A stretch of 64,000 nt of DNA from the NCBI GenBank assembly GCA_018806915.1, contig JAGKQI010000061.1, positions 2,294,001 through 2,358,000 on the forward strand, read 5' to 3'. The position numbers were made by a program, and so were the translations under genes. The DNA is from Phytophthora colocasiae. Taxonomy: Eukaryota > Oomycota > Peronosporomycetes > Peronosporales > Peronosporaceae. Positions within the stretch are counted from its first letter, which is position 1. Each line of letters starts with the position of its first letter. Of this stretch, positions 40,930 through 50,933 are shown in pieces. Below the pieces are notes generated by a model. The model saw only the letters and a program-made list of their open reading frames with translations. It did not search any database and was not told where the DNA came from.

Positions 40930-41092
40930 GAGGACCTCAGCTCTACGACCTTCCTCTCCAAGCGCGAATTCGCAGAGTGATGGTCCCAACTTCAACTTCC
41001 ATCGAGATCTGATCTTTCTGCTAGCCAATCAAATCGTACAGTCTATTTCATCCAATCCAATTGTCTCGCGCCAAAAAATCAATTCCGCATTC

Positions 41093-41854
41093 ATGATGAT
41101 CCGCAGCATTCCTCATCTTGCCCTCCGTTACTCAGCTCTCACGATGTCCACCAAGCGCTGCCGCCCTTCCCCCGTGCTTCGCGTCAAGAAAATGACGCCT
41201 GAAGCCATCATCCCCACTCGTGGCTCGAGTCTCGCGGCTGGTTTGGATCTCTCGGCTGCCTACGACGAAGTGATTCCAGCTGGTGGGAAGGGGATCGTTA
41301 AGACGGACCTCATCATCGCTGTCCCTGACGGATGCTATGCGCGCGTGGCTCCTCGTTCAGGACTTGCGTGGAAGAAATTTATTGATACTGGAGCTGGTGT
41401 CATTGACGCGGATTATCGCGGCAATGTGGGAGTGATCCTGTTCAATCACTCCAGCGAAGATTTCCTTGTCAAGCGTGGGGACCGTGTTGCACAGCTGATC
41501 CTCGAGAAGATCGAGTATCCCGATGTCCAGGAGGTGGATGAGATTGAAGAGACTGAACGTGGTGCTGGTGGCTTCGGTAGCACTGGTGTAAATGCTCCTA
41601 TTGCTAAGAAGCAGCATGTTGCGAGCAATGGGGTGCTGGACGAGGAGGACGAGTTTGATATGACGTTCCGAGCAATTGAGAAATTGTCGGAAAAGAAAGT
41701 ATTGGACGACAAAACCCGAGCTTTGTTGAAGAAAAAGCTCTTCACGGCTTCTGAGAGACAATTCAAGCTGCTGAACAAGGCTCTGGGAGAGTTTGTTGAT
41801 GACGAGAACAGCGACAAGGTGCTCGAGTGGATCACCGCCTTCATCCAGAATTAG
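41093..41854 (+). CDS. DUT: dUTP diphosphatase (dUTPase), with C-terminal extension
   Basis: Hydrolyses dUTP to dUMP and pyrophosphate, keeping uracil out of DNA and feeding thymidylate synthesis. All five trimeric dUTPase motifs are present: [11 protein letters not shown] (I), PRSGLAWK (II), [19 protein letters not shown] (III), [13 protein letters not shown] (IV), [10 protein letters not shown] (V). Two in-frame starts are plausible: 41093 (253 residues, beginning [17 protein letters not shown], an Arg/Ser/Leu-rich mitochondrial-type leader) and 41144 (236 residues, MSTKRC). After motif V about 90 extra residues follow, acidic then strongly helical, which usual dUTPases (140-170 residues) lack. 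The frame extends upstream to 40883 over the PcF-like gene, but that part looks non-coding. Confidence 0.93.
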   Translation: MMIRSIPHLALRYSALTMSTKRCRPSPVLRVKKMTPEAIIPTRGSSLAAGLDLSAAYDEVIPAGGKGIVKTDLIIAVPDGCYARVAPRSGLAWKKFIDTGAGVIDADYRGNVGVILFNHSSEDFLVKRGDRVAQLILEKIEYPDVQEVDEIEETERGAGGFGSTGVNAPIAKKQHVASNGVLDEEDEFDMTFRAIEKLSEKKVLDDKTRALLKKKLFTASERQFKLLNKALGEFVDDENSDKVLEWITAFIQN

Positions 41855-41982
41855 AAGTAACACATAGAGGTTGTTTGACCATCAATACATTTGCCATTTC
41901 AATTGAATAAATATATTCGTGCATTTTGGCCAAGCATCACGCATGCTCCAAGCAGAACATCGCCTAAGGGAGATAAACCTAA

Positions 41983-44159
41983 TTACAATCGAGAATTCAC
42001 TGGTGGGAATGCTTCCAGTAGCTCTTCCAAAGACGGCCTGTCTGCTGGGAGTGGAGTAAGTGTGCCTTCCACTAACCGAATATACTTCTTGTCCAGCTTT
42101 TTTTCTTTCAGGTCGTCAACCAACTCTTCCACTGTAAAATGATTAAACCAAGTTAGATTGTATCGCTTTAACAAAAGTTAGAGGGGTTGCTTACCTGGAC
42201 GTGTCGCCACTCGAGGCTCTGGGTTGCCTGTTAATATAGCCACAGCAAGAGCGCCAAGCGACCAGATATCTGCCTTGGCGTCGTAGCTCACAGCTTCTCC
42301 CAGAAAATAACGTCGCACCTCTGGAGCCATGAACGCTAGCGTGCCAGCAGCGTGGTGGGTCAGCAGATCGCTCTCTAAGTATGTCGACACGCCGAAGTCC
42401 GCGATCTTAGTCGTGCCGTCGCTCTATTGTCACAAACAACGTATTAGCTCCGAAACAACTCAACAAACAGACACACGGACTCACGGTCAATAGTACGTTG
42501 CCTGGTTTTAAGTCACGGTGAACAATCCCGTGACGATGGATCTCCTTCAATCCAATACACAACTGGCGGAACATCGAGTCGAAGTCGTCTCCCTCCAATC
42601 GTCCCTGTGCAGTAAAACAATTCAGTGAACGGTTGGTATACGAAGTACTGAATATCCACACCCACCTTTTCCTCAAGCAGTTCTCGTAGATCACCACCGT
42701 CGCAATACTCCATTTCGATGTACGCAAAATGCCGATGCCCGATCTCCTCAATAAAGTACTGCTGGATTTGAACTATGTGGGGACTACGAACTCGAGACAA
42801 GATGCTGATCTCGTTCGCAGCTTCAGGTAGTTTGTCGCTTTCCTTTAGGACAGTAAGCTGTCCCTTACGGTTCTCCACAAGCATCACCTCAGCGAAGTTG
42901 CCGACACCAAGCGTTCGCACAAACGAAAACTTTAGCAGCTTAGACGGCGGATGAAGCCCCTGCACTCGCTTGGCCCATCTTTCAGGGCCTTTTGCAATGG
43001 TGACCTCAGCTTTGGCCGCCTCCTTCGATAAATTTGCCACCCCATCAACTAGCAACTCATTAGCCTCATCTGGCAGAACTTCAGCGACCAACTTTTTGGC
43101 CTCCTCAACAGCATCCGCTTTCTTTTGCTGTTTCTTTCGGGATCTGGTAGGAACGAAACGACCAGCAATAAAAGAGAGCGCTGCTAGCACACCGCCCTGC
43201 TTCCAAGAGCCTGCCAATGAGTTAGACGCCGATTCTCCATTGTTTTCCTGCTGCATATCAAGCTCCGAAACAGTTCGAGCTGAAAAGGGTTCCATTCGTA
43301 AAATGTAGTTGGTGAACACAACTGCCTCCACAGCCACCATGTCGTTGCAGCGCGCACACTCCAAGAAGCACGTTCTATTGTGCTCTGCGTGCTTAATCGT
43401 ACGTGAAGCCACACATTTGGCACACACGGGATGGCCACAACAGAGCTGTACGCGTGGCGACTGTCGAAGTCGTAAGCAGCGACTGCAGTCGTATAAGTTG
43501 GACACATTGGGAGCAATCTCGTACGTCACAGCAGCCGACGAAAGTCCCGGTGCCTGAAACACCGGAGGTGGTGGTTGCTGTCTAGCCGACTCGGGCACAT
43601 AGCCCAGCAGTGGTCGTGACGGAAGACCACGGCTTAAGAATGGCACGTGATCCAGCGGATGGCCACCAATTTTAACGGCCGAATAGACCAGTACTTCTGG
43701 CTTCGGCACCATATAAGCCTGCGACGTCCTTGCCTGTGATGATGGGGCATTCATTTTCACTGAAGGATCTGAAAAGGCTGCTCCTAGAGCTCCGACTGCG
43801 CCCCAAACTGCCGTCTTTAATGGACCGTGAAGCTGCTGTTGCCAGTCCGGGTAGAACGGGCGTTTGTGGTCTAGCTCATGCCCGCCGATCTTGGTTTCCA
43901 TGTAACCTTCCACACTCTGCGACTGTGGATCGTAGGAGTGCAGATTCACGTAGCGAGCGGACGTGCAAAACTTGCCAGGGAGACTATCGAGTGCCAGAGT
44001 GGTCGGACGAGTTGCGAGCTTCACAGGGGTCGGCTGCTGCTCTGCGTCGGCCAGTTCATGAGGAAGTTCGTTGTCAATATCGACGTCTTCCTGTTCATTC
44101 TCCTCATCCCCCTCGCTCACCACTGGGGCGCCCTTGTCGCGCTGCACAAGTCGCTGCAT
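41983..44159 (-). CDS. Protein kinase with N-terminal RING-like zinc module
   Basis: Four exons: 44159-42666, 42604-42485, 42423-42195, 42131-41983; 663 residues. Residues 1-60 are acidic. A motif KIGGHxLDH occurs twice (about 90-98 and 163-171). A RING-like cysteine cluster spans 225-271 (CSRC, CCGH, CAKC, CARC). The kinase domain runs from about 412: glycine loop LGVGNFAEV, Lys439 in VLKE, Glu450, HRDLKPGN (527-534), DFG (547-549), MAPE (570-573). Every catalytic residue is present, so an active Ser/Thr kinase is expected. Substrates are unknown; the RING-like part may bind E2 enzymes or only serve as scaffold. It is transcribed divergently from the PHD protein gene. Confidence 0.88.
42132..42665 (-). 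other. Three introns of the RING-like kinase gene
   Basis: 42605-42665 (61 bp, GTGGGT...ACAG, phase 0), 42424-42484 (61 bp, GTGAGT...ATAG, phase 0) and 42132-42194 (63 bp, GTAAGC...ACAG, phase 1). Each one, if retained, breaks or disrupts the kinase domain; removing all three gives the continuous HRD-DFG-APE series. Confidence 0.88.
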
Positions 44160-44824
44160 ATTCGTCCCCGTTTCCTTTGAGCATCGTTTGCGTCAACATT
44201 TATTTAGGTTAAACATGATTCGCTTATGATGTAGGTTTCAATTTATACGCATTTCTATTGGGCTTTGATTCCTTCTATATATCAGTGTAACCTAGAGAAA
44301 TTTCTGTGCAAGATCTGTGGTGACGCGTTATCGTCGTCCACAGGCGCGACCCCGTACCGCGTGCGATAACAGGACCACTCGAAATCCATGCTGTCTACCG
44401 TAGATTACTACCGTCTACTAGACTCTACCTTCGCCACGCTGTCACTGACAGCGATGCAATACTTGTGCGCACATGTACTGTGGTGGGCTGCGTTGATGTT
44501 GCAGTGGTACCTGTACACACCTCCAAGATGGCTGCATGGGGCAGATCGTGGGGCGACATTCAAGTTTCATCTGCGGTCGATCTCATTGGGTAATAAGTTC
44601 GAATCAGGTCGGGCAGAATCAGGCCGCTGTGCAATCTGTCTCCTGCCATTGGTTGATCAAGAGCCGTCGTCATGCGATTGTTGAAGTAGATGTCGCATGG
44701 CATGTTGCGTGAAGGTTGCGCGACTACACGCCAGACCTTCCCTCGACGTCGGCGGGTTCGGGGGAGGATCTCTCGGCCACTTCCGAAAACCACCGAGCTG
44801 CTAGGAGAAGACCATCACTCTTGC
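44160..44824. other. Divergent promoter region, kinase (-) and PHD protein (+)
   Basis: About 660 bp between two divergent start codons. Part is open in several frames (for example + 44388-44684 and the in-frame extension 44690-44824), but none shows domain content. I see no other element. Confidence 0.5.
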
Positions 44825-47722
44825 ATGGCACGGAATCTCAAGGGGAAGGCGGCCAAAGCAGGCGCGGCGGCGCAGCTAAAGCGCCGGAAGAAGTCCGGAC
44901 TGGGTGGAGGTGGCAGCAGCCCAGCGCTGTCAGCTTCGTCGTCCTCTGGGGGCACGTCTACGCCTGGCCATCGCGAGTGCGAGCAATGCGGCAACAATAT
45001 TCTATTAGAGGGTGTGGCGAAGGCGTGGCCTGTAGGCAAGAAGAGTGCGGTGTCTACTGGCTGCCAGATCTGCGACTTCGTGGCCTTCCGCCGCTCCCAG
45101 AGGCCTTGTGTGCAGTGCACACGGACCAGTTGCGACCACTTCTGCGAATGGTGCGGCAAAGGCTTCCATACGAAGTGTGCCAAGATGCGAGATGAGGATG
45201 TGGGCAACCCGAACGGCTTTTGCTGTCACAAATGCGAGTCGGAGCAGAGTGAAGGACACGATACTGACGATGATGAGACCAAGGCGGAAGAGAGCGACGA
45301 AGAAGATGCAGGATCACGTTGTGGTAGCTGCCGACTGCCTTTTTCGACTATGGGGAAGGACCTGGAGGATGCTAAAGTTTCTACTGGCTTTAAAGTGAAC
45401 CAGGCGGTGCTGGTAGACAATGATGAGGTGCTGTACAACGCGCTAATCACTGAAGTTGATGCCAAGGGCGAACGTATCAAGATCCACTTTACGCGCTGGA
45501 GCAAGTCATTCGACGACTGGTATGCGATGGACGATGAACACATCAACGAGAGTCTTGCGTGCGATTGCTGCAACCAGTGGTTTCATATCGGCTGTTTACC
45601 CCCGATTAAGAGCTCGGGGAGATGGAAAGACTCGACCTACGTGTGCCCGTGCTGTATTGACGACGCACGCGCGTTCCACAACGGCAACCGATCGGTGCTG
45701 AAGGCGAAGGCAGCGTATATATCCACTAGCAACGCAATTGCCAAGGCTTCGAAGAAAGTAACGTCGCCTAAGGATAGCGAAACGACTACTGTGGCGGTTG
45801 CAAAGACTAAGAAGCCCAGTAAAGCTGTGGTGGTATTGGATGACGATGACGAAGACATGGAGGAGAAGGAAAATGACAACCAGTATGAGGAGGCGAAAGA
45901 CGAGAGGGGAGATGGAGCCCAGATTGTTAAGGCGCCAAACAAAAGGAAGCGAAAGCTGTCGGAGTCCGTCGATATCTCCATGATAACGCTGGAGACGGAT
46001 AACGCTAAAGAAATGCCCACGAGGAAGGCAGGCAAGACTACACCAACCTCAAGAAACGCATCGCCAGTGCCAGTAAACGATTCTGCAAGTGGCAATTCCA
46101 AATCGAGTACGGCTTCATCATCATTACAAGCAAACGGCGACGAAACAGCTACCGATCATTCAAAGGTGACGGATGCGAATGCTGCCGACAAGACGAAGAA
46201 GTCAAAAGCACTTACCGTTAGTGCAAGTGATGCTGTATCTTCGAGTAGCACAATGATGCATGCGTCTCCAGAGCACACGGTAAAGGTTGCCATCGAAGCC
46301 CACAGTTCTCCGTCAAAAGCTGCAGCGGCGAAGATCGGTGCGAGCACCAAGCAAACTGTGGATGAGGCTAAACTCGAAAAGCGTGAGAAAAAGGAGGTGA
46401 CTTCGTTTGATAAATCTTCTGCGGATTCGAGCCGACATTCGTCGAGCAATACGGTGATGTCGCTTCTGAACAGCCCGCCGACTAATGAGACACCAGCGAA
46501 AGGCTTTAAGCCGACTGTCACATCGTTACCGATGTTGAACCCTGCCGGCAGCCGTAACAACGCAACCGCGTCGTCGAAGTCTTCGATGGCCATGTCAGCA
46601 AAATTCCAGGTGTATGTCAAGATGGAGCAAAAGAATGGACGTTTCCCACTGTATCCGCGTCCCGCGTCGAATGTTAAGCCAGCCCAGACCGTGCGGAAGG
46701 AGGTATCATCAGCTCCTACGAAGCCAACAAAGGCGCCGGTTGTTCGGAAAACGAAGCAGACTCAAGCTGGAGATGGCCGTGGTGGTCTCAGTGCATTCGA
46801 CATCTTGCGTGAGGTCGCATCGCAAGAGATTGATGAAAGCGCCACACCTGTAAAACCAAAGCGTGAAAAGCGCCCCCCGGCTGGACGAGGGCACAACACC
46901 AGTTCAAACAAACGTGCGAAGATGGATGTGTCTGCGAGTTTATCAAACACTAGTGCTTCGCCTGGACGGCCTGTGCCAGTTGGAGTTCCGTCCACCTCTG
47001 GGGGTTCTGACTCCAACCAGTCTGCACAGACCCGAGAGCGTGTTCAAATGAACTCCTTCGTAGACCTGCACTTCAGCATTCGCAAGGAGATGTACCTGCG
47101 CTTCTGCCGGTTAGAAGAGGAAGGGATGCTGACACGTGACTCAGCACATTTGCTGCGATCGCTCATTTACCCGACGTCGGAGAGATTCCAAGACCTGAAA
47201 TTCGTCTACCTGGTGAACAAGGACCTACCATCGGTACAACTCACAAAACGGTTGCTGGAAGCAGTGCCGTACCCGCCGACTGTAGCGAAGCCCATTGCTA
47301 CGACGGTGCCTCATGCACCTCCAGCTGCAATTCGATCTCCTCTTGGCAGCAAGGGTATAGCGGGACTACCCATGTCGATGGGAATGTTTCCTGCTGGTCC
47401 CGCTGCTATTAATCGCAACTCGTCCCCAGCCGCCACAACACGTATGAGCTTATTGCCTCCCCCACCGGGCGTAGCAGCACTGCTGAGACCAGAGCCTCCG
47501 CGACCAGATGAATCCTCAAGACTTGCGTCTGGAAGCGCTGGTAGTTCTCAGTCCCAGCCGCAGCCATCGCGAACCAGTACCAGTTCCGTCCCCGCACCTG
47601 CCACCACTGCAAAGCGACCTGAAATGCTGATTGTGGAGCAGCTCGCACCGACACACCGCCCTGTATCTAGCCAACCACAGCAGCAGCAACAACCGCCGCA
47701 GCGATTATTGAATTCAAGGTAA
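44825..47722 (+). CDS. Chromatin-reader protein: zinc module, chromo-barrel and PHD finger
   Basis: 965 residues from the ATG at 44825 (MARNLKGKAAKAG); an in-frame ATG at 44690 would add 45 low-complexity residues. Residues 52-137 form a dense Cys/His zinc module (CEQC, CQIC, CVQC, CEWC..H..C, CCHKC), RING/PHD-like. A PHD finger is made of C166-x2-C169, then C246-x2-C249-x4-H254-x2-C257, then C274-x2-C277. Between its first and second cysteine pairs sits an MRG15/Tudor-knot-like barrel (about 188-240: FKVNQAVLV, IKIHFTRWSKSFDDWYAMDDEHI). The middle is a long Ser/Lys-rich disordered stretch. A short conserved-looking helical segment is at about 785-850, and the tail is Pro/Gln-rich. Likely role: binding methylated histone tails in the nucleus. 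Confidence 0.8.
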   Translation: MARNLKGKAAKAGAAAQLKRRKKSGLGGGGSSPALSASSSSGGTSTPGHRECEQCGNNILLEGVAKAWPVGKKSAVSTGCQICDFVAFRRSQRPCVQCTRTSCDHFCEWCGKGFHTKCAKMRDEDVGNPNGFCCHKCESEQSEGHDTDDDETKAEESDEEDAGSRCGSCRLPFSTMGKDLEDAKVSTGFKVNQAVLVDNDEVLYNALITEVDAKGERIKIHFTRWSKSFDDWYAMDDEHINESLACDCCNQWFHIGCLPPIKSSGRWKDSTYVCPCCIDDARAFHNGNRSVLKAKAAYISTSNAIAKASKKVTSPKDSETTTVAVAKTKKPSKAVVVLDDDDEDMEEKENDNQYEEAKDERGDGAQIVKAPNKRKRKLSESVDISMITLETDNAKEMPTRKAGKTTPTSRNASPVPVNDSASGNSKSSTASSSLQANGDETATDHSKVTDANAADKTKKSKALTVSASDAVSSSSTMMHASPEHTVKVAIEAHSSPSKAAAAKIGASTKQTVDEAKLEKREKKEVTSFDKSSADSSRHSSSNTVMSLLNSPPTNETPAKGFKPTVTSLPMLNPAGSRNNATASSKSSMAMSAKFQVYVKMEQKNGRFPLYPRPASNVKPAQTVRKEVSSAPTKPTKAPVVRKTKQTQAGDGRGGLSAFDILREVASQEIDESATPVKPKREKRPPAGRGHNTSSNKRAKMDVSASLSNTSASPGRPVPVGVPSTSGGSDSNQSAQTRERVQMNSFVDLHFSIRKEMYLRFCRLEEEGMLTRDSAHLLRSLIYPTSERFQDLKFVYLVNKDLPSVQLTKRLLEAVPYPPTVAKPIATTVPHAPPAAIRSPLGSKGIAGLPMSMGMFPAGPAAINRNSSPAATTRMSLLPPPPGVAALLRPEPPRPDESSRLASGSAGSSQSQPQPSRTSTSSVPAPATTAKRPEMLIVEQLAPTHRPVSSQPQQQQQPPQRLLNSR

Positions 47723-47878
47723 CAGGCATGTCAGATAGTAAGTAAGTAAGCCTGTAGCACATTGTAGTATAAGAGGGCAGAGGCATTGTATTTAACTCTA
47801 GCCGTCTCGCGCCACCTCCGAATACGAAAGCCGTTTCCATCCTAGGGATCAATCACTACACACTTCAACTACAAGTAC

Positions 47879-49936
47879 ATGTACCATCTTTGGGGTACAC
47901 ATCTGATTCGTCTTTTTCTCCTGGTCCAGAACAATCGCCTGGTCATGAAGCGCGGACATGACGATGATCAAGTGGAGCTCGCAGGGGCTCTCACAAGCCT
48001 CCGCACTGAGACTGCACCAACTGAAGAGTCTAGTAGCAATGTAAACAATAGGGACTGCTTTACTGGACCTGCTATTGAGAAGCACCACGTCACATGGATC
48101 GCTTGGGCAAAGTATCTGGACGACTACTGTCAGTCGAATGGTGTGCGTATTGGCATTGAATTCACCGACAGCATCCAGAAGAGAAACGACGAAATGCGCA
48201 ACTCGAAACGTGCAAAAGATGGAAAATTCGTGCGCTATCTACCGGGGCAACTGGAGGCTTATCGTCGTAGCTACGTGTGTCATCTCGGTCGGAAGGGACG
48301 CACACGCGATGTCAAGTTCCGTCGCACTGCTTGCCCGTTTAAACTCATAGCCAAGAGTGTCTACAATGAGGACAAATGGGAGGTGGAAGTGACCTGTCCT
48401 AACGCAGAGCACATTCATTCGGAGACGACTGGGAGCTTTGCAGCTTTAACGTCAGTTGAGAGCGACACACTGTTGAAGTCACAAGCTCAAGCGTTTCCTG
48501 TTGAGGGTTTGAAGGGAAGCCCAGCAAGTAGGAAAGTACTGACGGACATGATTGCAAGATGCAAGCGGATGTCAGAGAATGAAACGGTATGCACGAAGCT
48601 GTTGAAGCGATTGGAGATTTTGCATGATTCGGTGGCGGTGCTTGAAGAGGGAAATCACTACAAGTTGGCTTTCACTGACGTGGTCGTTCGGTTCGTAAAG
48701 TTGATGCATCGCAAGCCGCTGCTCTTACGGTTAGCAACTTGTCAGACTGTGTTATTTAAGATCCAAGAGCTCCAGGATCAACTGAACGATGTTACTCGAG
48801 CGCTGAAATTAAACACTATTGCGGACATGATGGAGCCAAGTGAGACGTCGGAGAGTGCACAAGCTGAGCAATTCACTAGGCTGAACGAGTTTCTTTCCGA
48901 AGCATCAGACCGTGTGCTAATTAATGAGTTTCACGGAGCACCAAAGCTTTATGAGGCTCTTATGATACTTTCCAGTGGGATGAAGTGGGAAATGCAATCG
49001 GATGAAATGCTGGCGCTGAAAAAGAGCGTTTTTGAACGAGTCACGGCAATTCTTCCTGTATTTACCTCACCAGATTGGTTCATTCCTAGGGAAGACTTGG
49101 AGTGCGAGGAGCGACTCATTGGAGAAGGTACTTTCGGAGAAGTAAGACGTGGAACTTGGTTACACTACGGCAAACCCATTAGTGTGGCTGTGAAATTGCT
49201 TTACAAGGAACTCGACGGCTATTCCAGCGACGTCTTCAGAAATGAATTGGATTCTTGGCACAAACTTACCGTCGAGGGAGACGCTAAACAAGAGGGCAAT
49301 CATATTCTCAGGATTTTCGGTGGTTCATGCACTACCCCTCAGTATTACGTTTGCGAATTTGCTGAAGGCGGCAACCTTAAACAATTTCTTGGCAAAGACG
49401 TTAACCGTACGCACTTCTGGCGTACGTTCCAGCAAACAGCACAAGCTCTGCAACTGTTACACTTGAAGGAGGTTTCTCATGGTGCTCTGAATTGCAGCAA
49501 CATCCTGGTTGGAGCGAACAACAGCGTCAAACTGACAGACTTTGGGTTTGGGGATATTCGAGCGCTGTCAAGTTCCCTAAGTGGAGATGCAGAGGAGGCA
49601 ATAGCCAACTCGGTACGATGGAAACCCAAGGAGCGGTTGGTACAGAGTTCTACTGGAACAGATCAATTCAAGGCGGATGTTTACGCCTTAGGTATGTGCA
49701 TGATTGAAGCACGGACGCAAGAAGAACCTTTCGCCAACATGGACAACACTCAAGTGCTGGATGTTATTCTGAAAGGTGAACTGCCTCGTCGACCTGATTC
49801 CTTTTCGGATGCTGAGTGGGGTTTCATTTGTGAATTGTGCAATGCTGATCACGTGCAACGCCCAAGTCTTGTCGAAGTGATAAAGAAGATTGAGAATTTC
49901 GCTGAAGAAGAGCAGCAACTTGAATTAGCTGCGTGA
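47879..49936 (+). CDS. Predicted pseudokinase with FAR1-type zinc domain and MLKL-like helical domain
   Basis: 685 residues (or 663 from Met23, 47945). Residues 70-182 resemble a FAR1/WRKY-GCM1-type DNA-binding domain as in MULE transposases: WAKYLDDYCQSNG, then Zn ligands C134 (SYVC), C152 (ACPF), H178 and H180 (EHIH), with a Trp at 167. Residues about 218-315 are helical, with a C..L..R...L...L pattern like the four-helix domain of MLKL-type proteins. The kinase fold begins near 405: GEGTFGEV (415-422), Lys439 in VAVK, DFG (554-556). The catalytic loop reads HGALNCSN (534-541) instead of HRDLKxxN, so the catalytic Asp is replaced by Ala. It resembles TKL kinases. Function is unknown; catalysis is probably lost. 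Confidence 0.82.
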   Translation: MYHLWGTHLIRLFLLVQNNRLVMKRGHDDDQVELAGALTSLRTETAPTEESSSNVNNRDCFTGPAIEKHHVTWIAWAKYLDDYCQSNGVRIGIEFTDSIQKRNDEMRNSKRAKDGKFVRYLPGQLEAYRRSYVCHLGRKGRTRDVKFRRTACPFKLIAKSVYNEDKWEVEVTCPNAEHIHSETTGSFAALTSVESDTLLKSQAQAFPVEGLKGSPASRKVLTDMIARCKRMSENETVCTKLLKRLEILHDSVAVLEEGNHYKLAFTDVVVRFVKLMHRKPLLLRLATCQTVLFKIQELQDQLNDVTRALKLNTIADMMEPSETSESAQAEQFTRLNEFLSEASDRVLINEFHGAPKLYEALMILSSGMKWEMQSDEMLALKKSVFERVTAILPVFTSPDWFIPREDLECEERLIGEGTFGEVRRGTWLHYGKPISVAVKLLYKELDGYSSDVFRNELDSWHKLTVEGDAKQEGNHILRIFGGSCTTPQYYVCEFAEGGNLKQFLGKDVNRTHFWRTFQQTAQALQLLHLKEVSHGALNCSNILVGANNSVKLTDFGFGDIRALSSSLSGDAEEAIANSVRWKPKERLVQSSTGTDQFKADVYALGMCMIEARTQEEPFANMDNTQVLDVILKGELPRRPDSFSDAEWGFICELCNADHVQRPSLVEVIKKIENFAEEEQQLELAA

Positions 49937-49993
49937 TTGAAGAATCATCGTCTTGTGCTGTGGTCCACATCACTTCTAAGGCTCCGATCGCCG

Positions 49994-50621
49994 ATGGCTG
50001 CTGGACGACTGCCCGTGTCTCTCATCGCTGCGTGCTCTGTGAATAGGGTGATCGGCAAGAAGGGCAAGTTGCCGTGGAATTTACCTGCGGACTGGTCGTT
50101 CTTCAGCTCCACTACTCGAAACCAAGTGTTGGTGGTGGGTCGCCGGTCTTTCGAGGAATTCGACTGTCCCATTCCGAATCGCCACACGATCGTCGTGTCA
50201 AGTATCTTGCAGAGCCCCACTAAAGCTCAAGTTGAAGATGTTGGCGGTCGGTTTTACGGAGTTCGAGTGGCTCGGACACTGGAACAGGCGCTGCAATTTG
50301 CGAACTCGGAATCACAGTATCGAGATTGCACTCGCGTGTTCATTGGTGGGGGTGAGAAATTGTACCAGGAGGCGATGGATGCTGGAGCGGCGGAGACGTG
50401 CTACATATCGAGAGTTCAACAGCAAATTGAAGACGGTGACGCGTTTTTCCCTCAATGGACAAAGCAGTTCCCGTATCTGAAGTATTCGGCGAAGACGATC
50501 GGAGGTGGTAACACAAGGTTTGTACCACACTTTTCAATACTGTGTTGTGAATACTGGAGTTTATGACGTTGTTTTGTCTTGGAACAGAGTAAGCTTTGAG
50601 ATCTGGAGTGCCAGCCACTAA
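49994..50621 (+). CDS. DHFR: Dihydrofolate reductase (single-domain)
   Basis: Two exons, 49994-50517 and 50588-50621, 185 residues. Reduces dihydrofolate to tetrahydrofolate with NADPH. Seen: SLIAACSVNRVIGKKGKLPW (N-terminal strand and substrate loop), LPADWSFF with the active-site Asp, VVGRRSFEEF, TIVVSS, VFIGGGEKLYQEAM (NADPH site) and the C-terminal strand VSFEIW after splicing. The 70-bp intron (50518-50587, GTTTGT...ACAG) is phase 2; without splicing the frame ends early and loses that strand. No thymidylate synthase domain follows, although DHFR-TS fusion is common in protists related to oomycetes. The start is the first ATG of the frame. Confidence 0.9.
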
Positions 50622-50933
50622 CCGTTTGGGCCCTAAACTGTCGACCTATAATAACATGATAGTTGGGGCAACTGCCCCGAGCACACAGCGCGCCCAATAC
50701 AGCGACATGAGCGGCGAAACTTGGCATACAATTAGAAGACATATTCATGAACATACCTGCCTCGCCTCACAGTGGAGACGTGCTTGCAGCGAGTACACCA
50801 CCGCAAAGTCTAATCCGATGGCTATTTTTATTACTATTTTTTTTAGAACAACTAATAGTACTTATGAGTACTACTTCTGCTGGGGTACGCGTACCCCTAT
50901 TTTTGGTTGGTTTGTAAACTGGTACTACCAGTA
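50622..50933 (+). other. Intergenic region upstream of the NSUN2-like gene
   Basis: 312 bp, AT-rich toward the right (a tttt...aga run near 50820-50850) and with a short gtacgcgtac palindrome near 50885-50894. No gene seen. Confidence 0.5.

Noticed and set aside
40883..41092. N-terminal extension of the dUTPase frame over the PcF-like gene
   Set aside because: Low-complexity translation overlapping another gene's 3' end; better starts at 41093 and 41144.
44388..44684. 98-codon + frame with a hydrophobic stretch and a CAIC...CDC end
   Set aside because: Looks briefly like a RING start, but no second half follows in any frame with good splice sites; it lies in a divergent promoter region.
44690..44824. 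45-residue N-terminal extension of the PHD protein
   Set aside because: Arg/Pro-rich, no motif; the ATG at 44825 starts a more typical N-terminus. Cannot be excluded.
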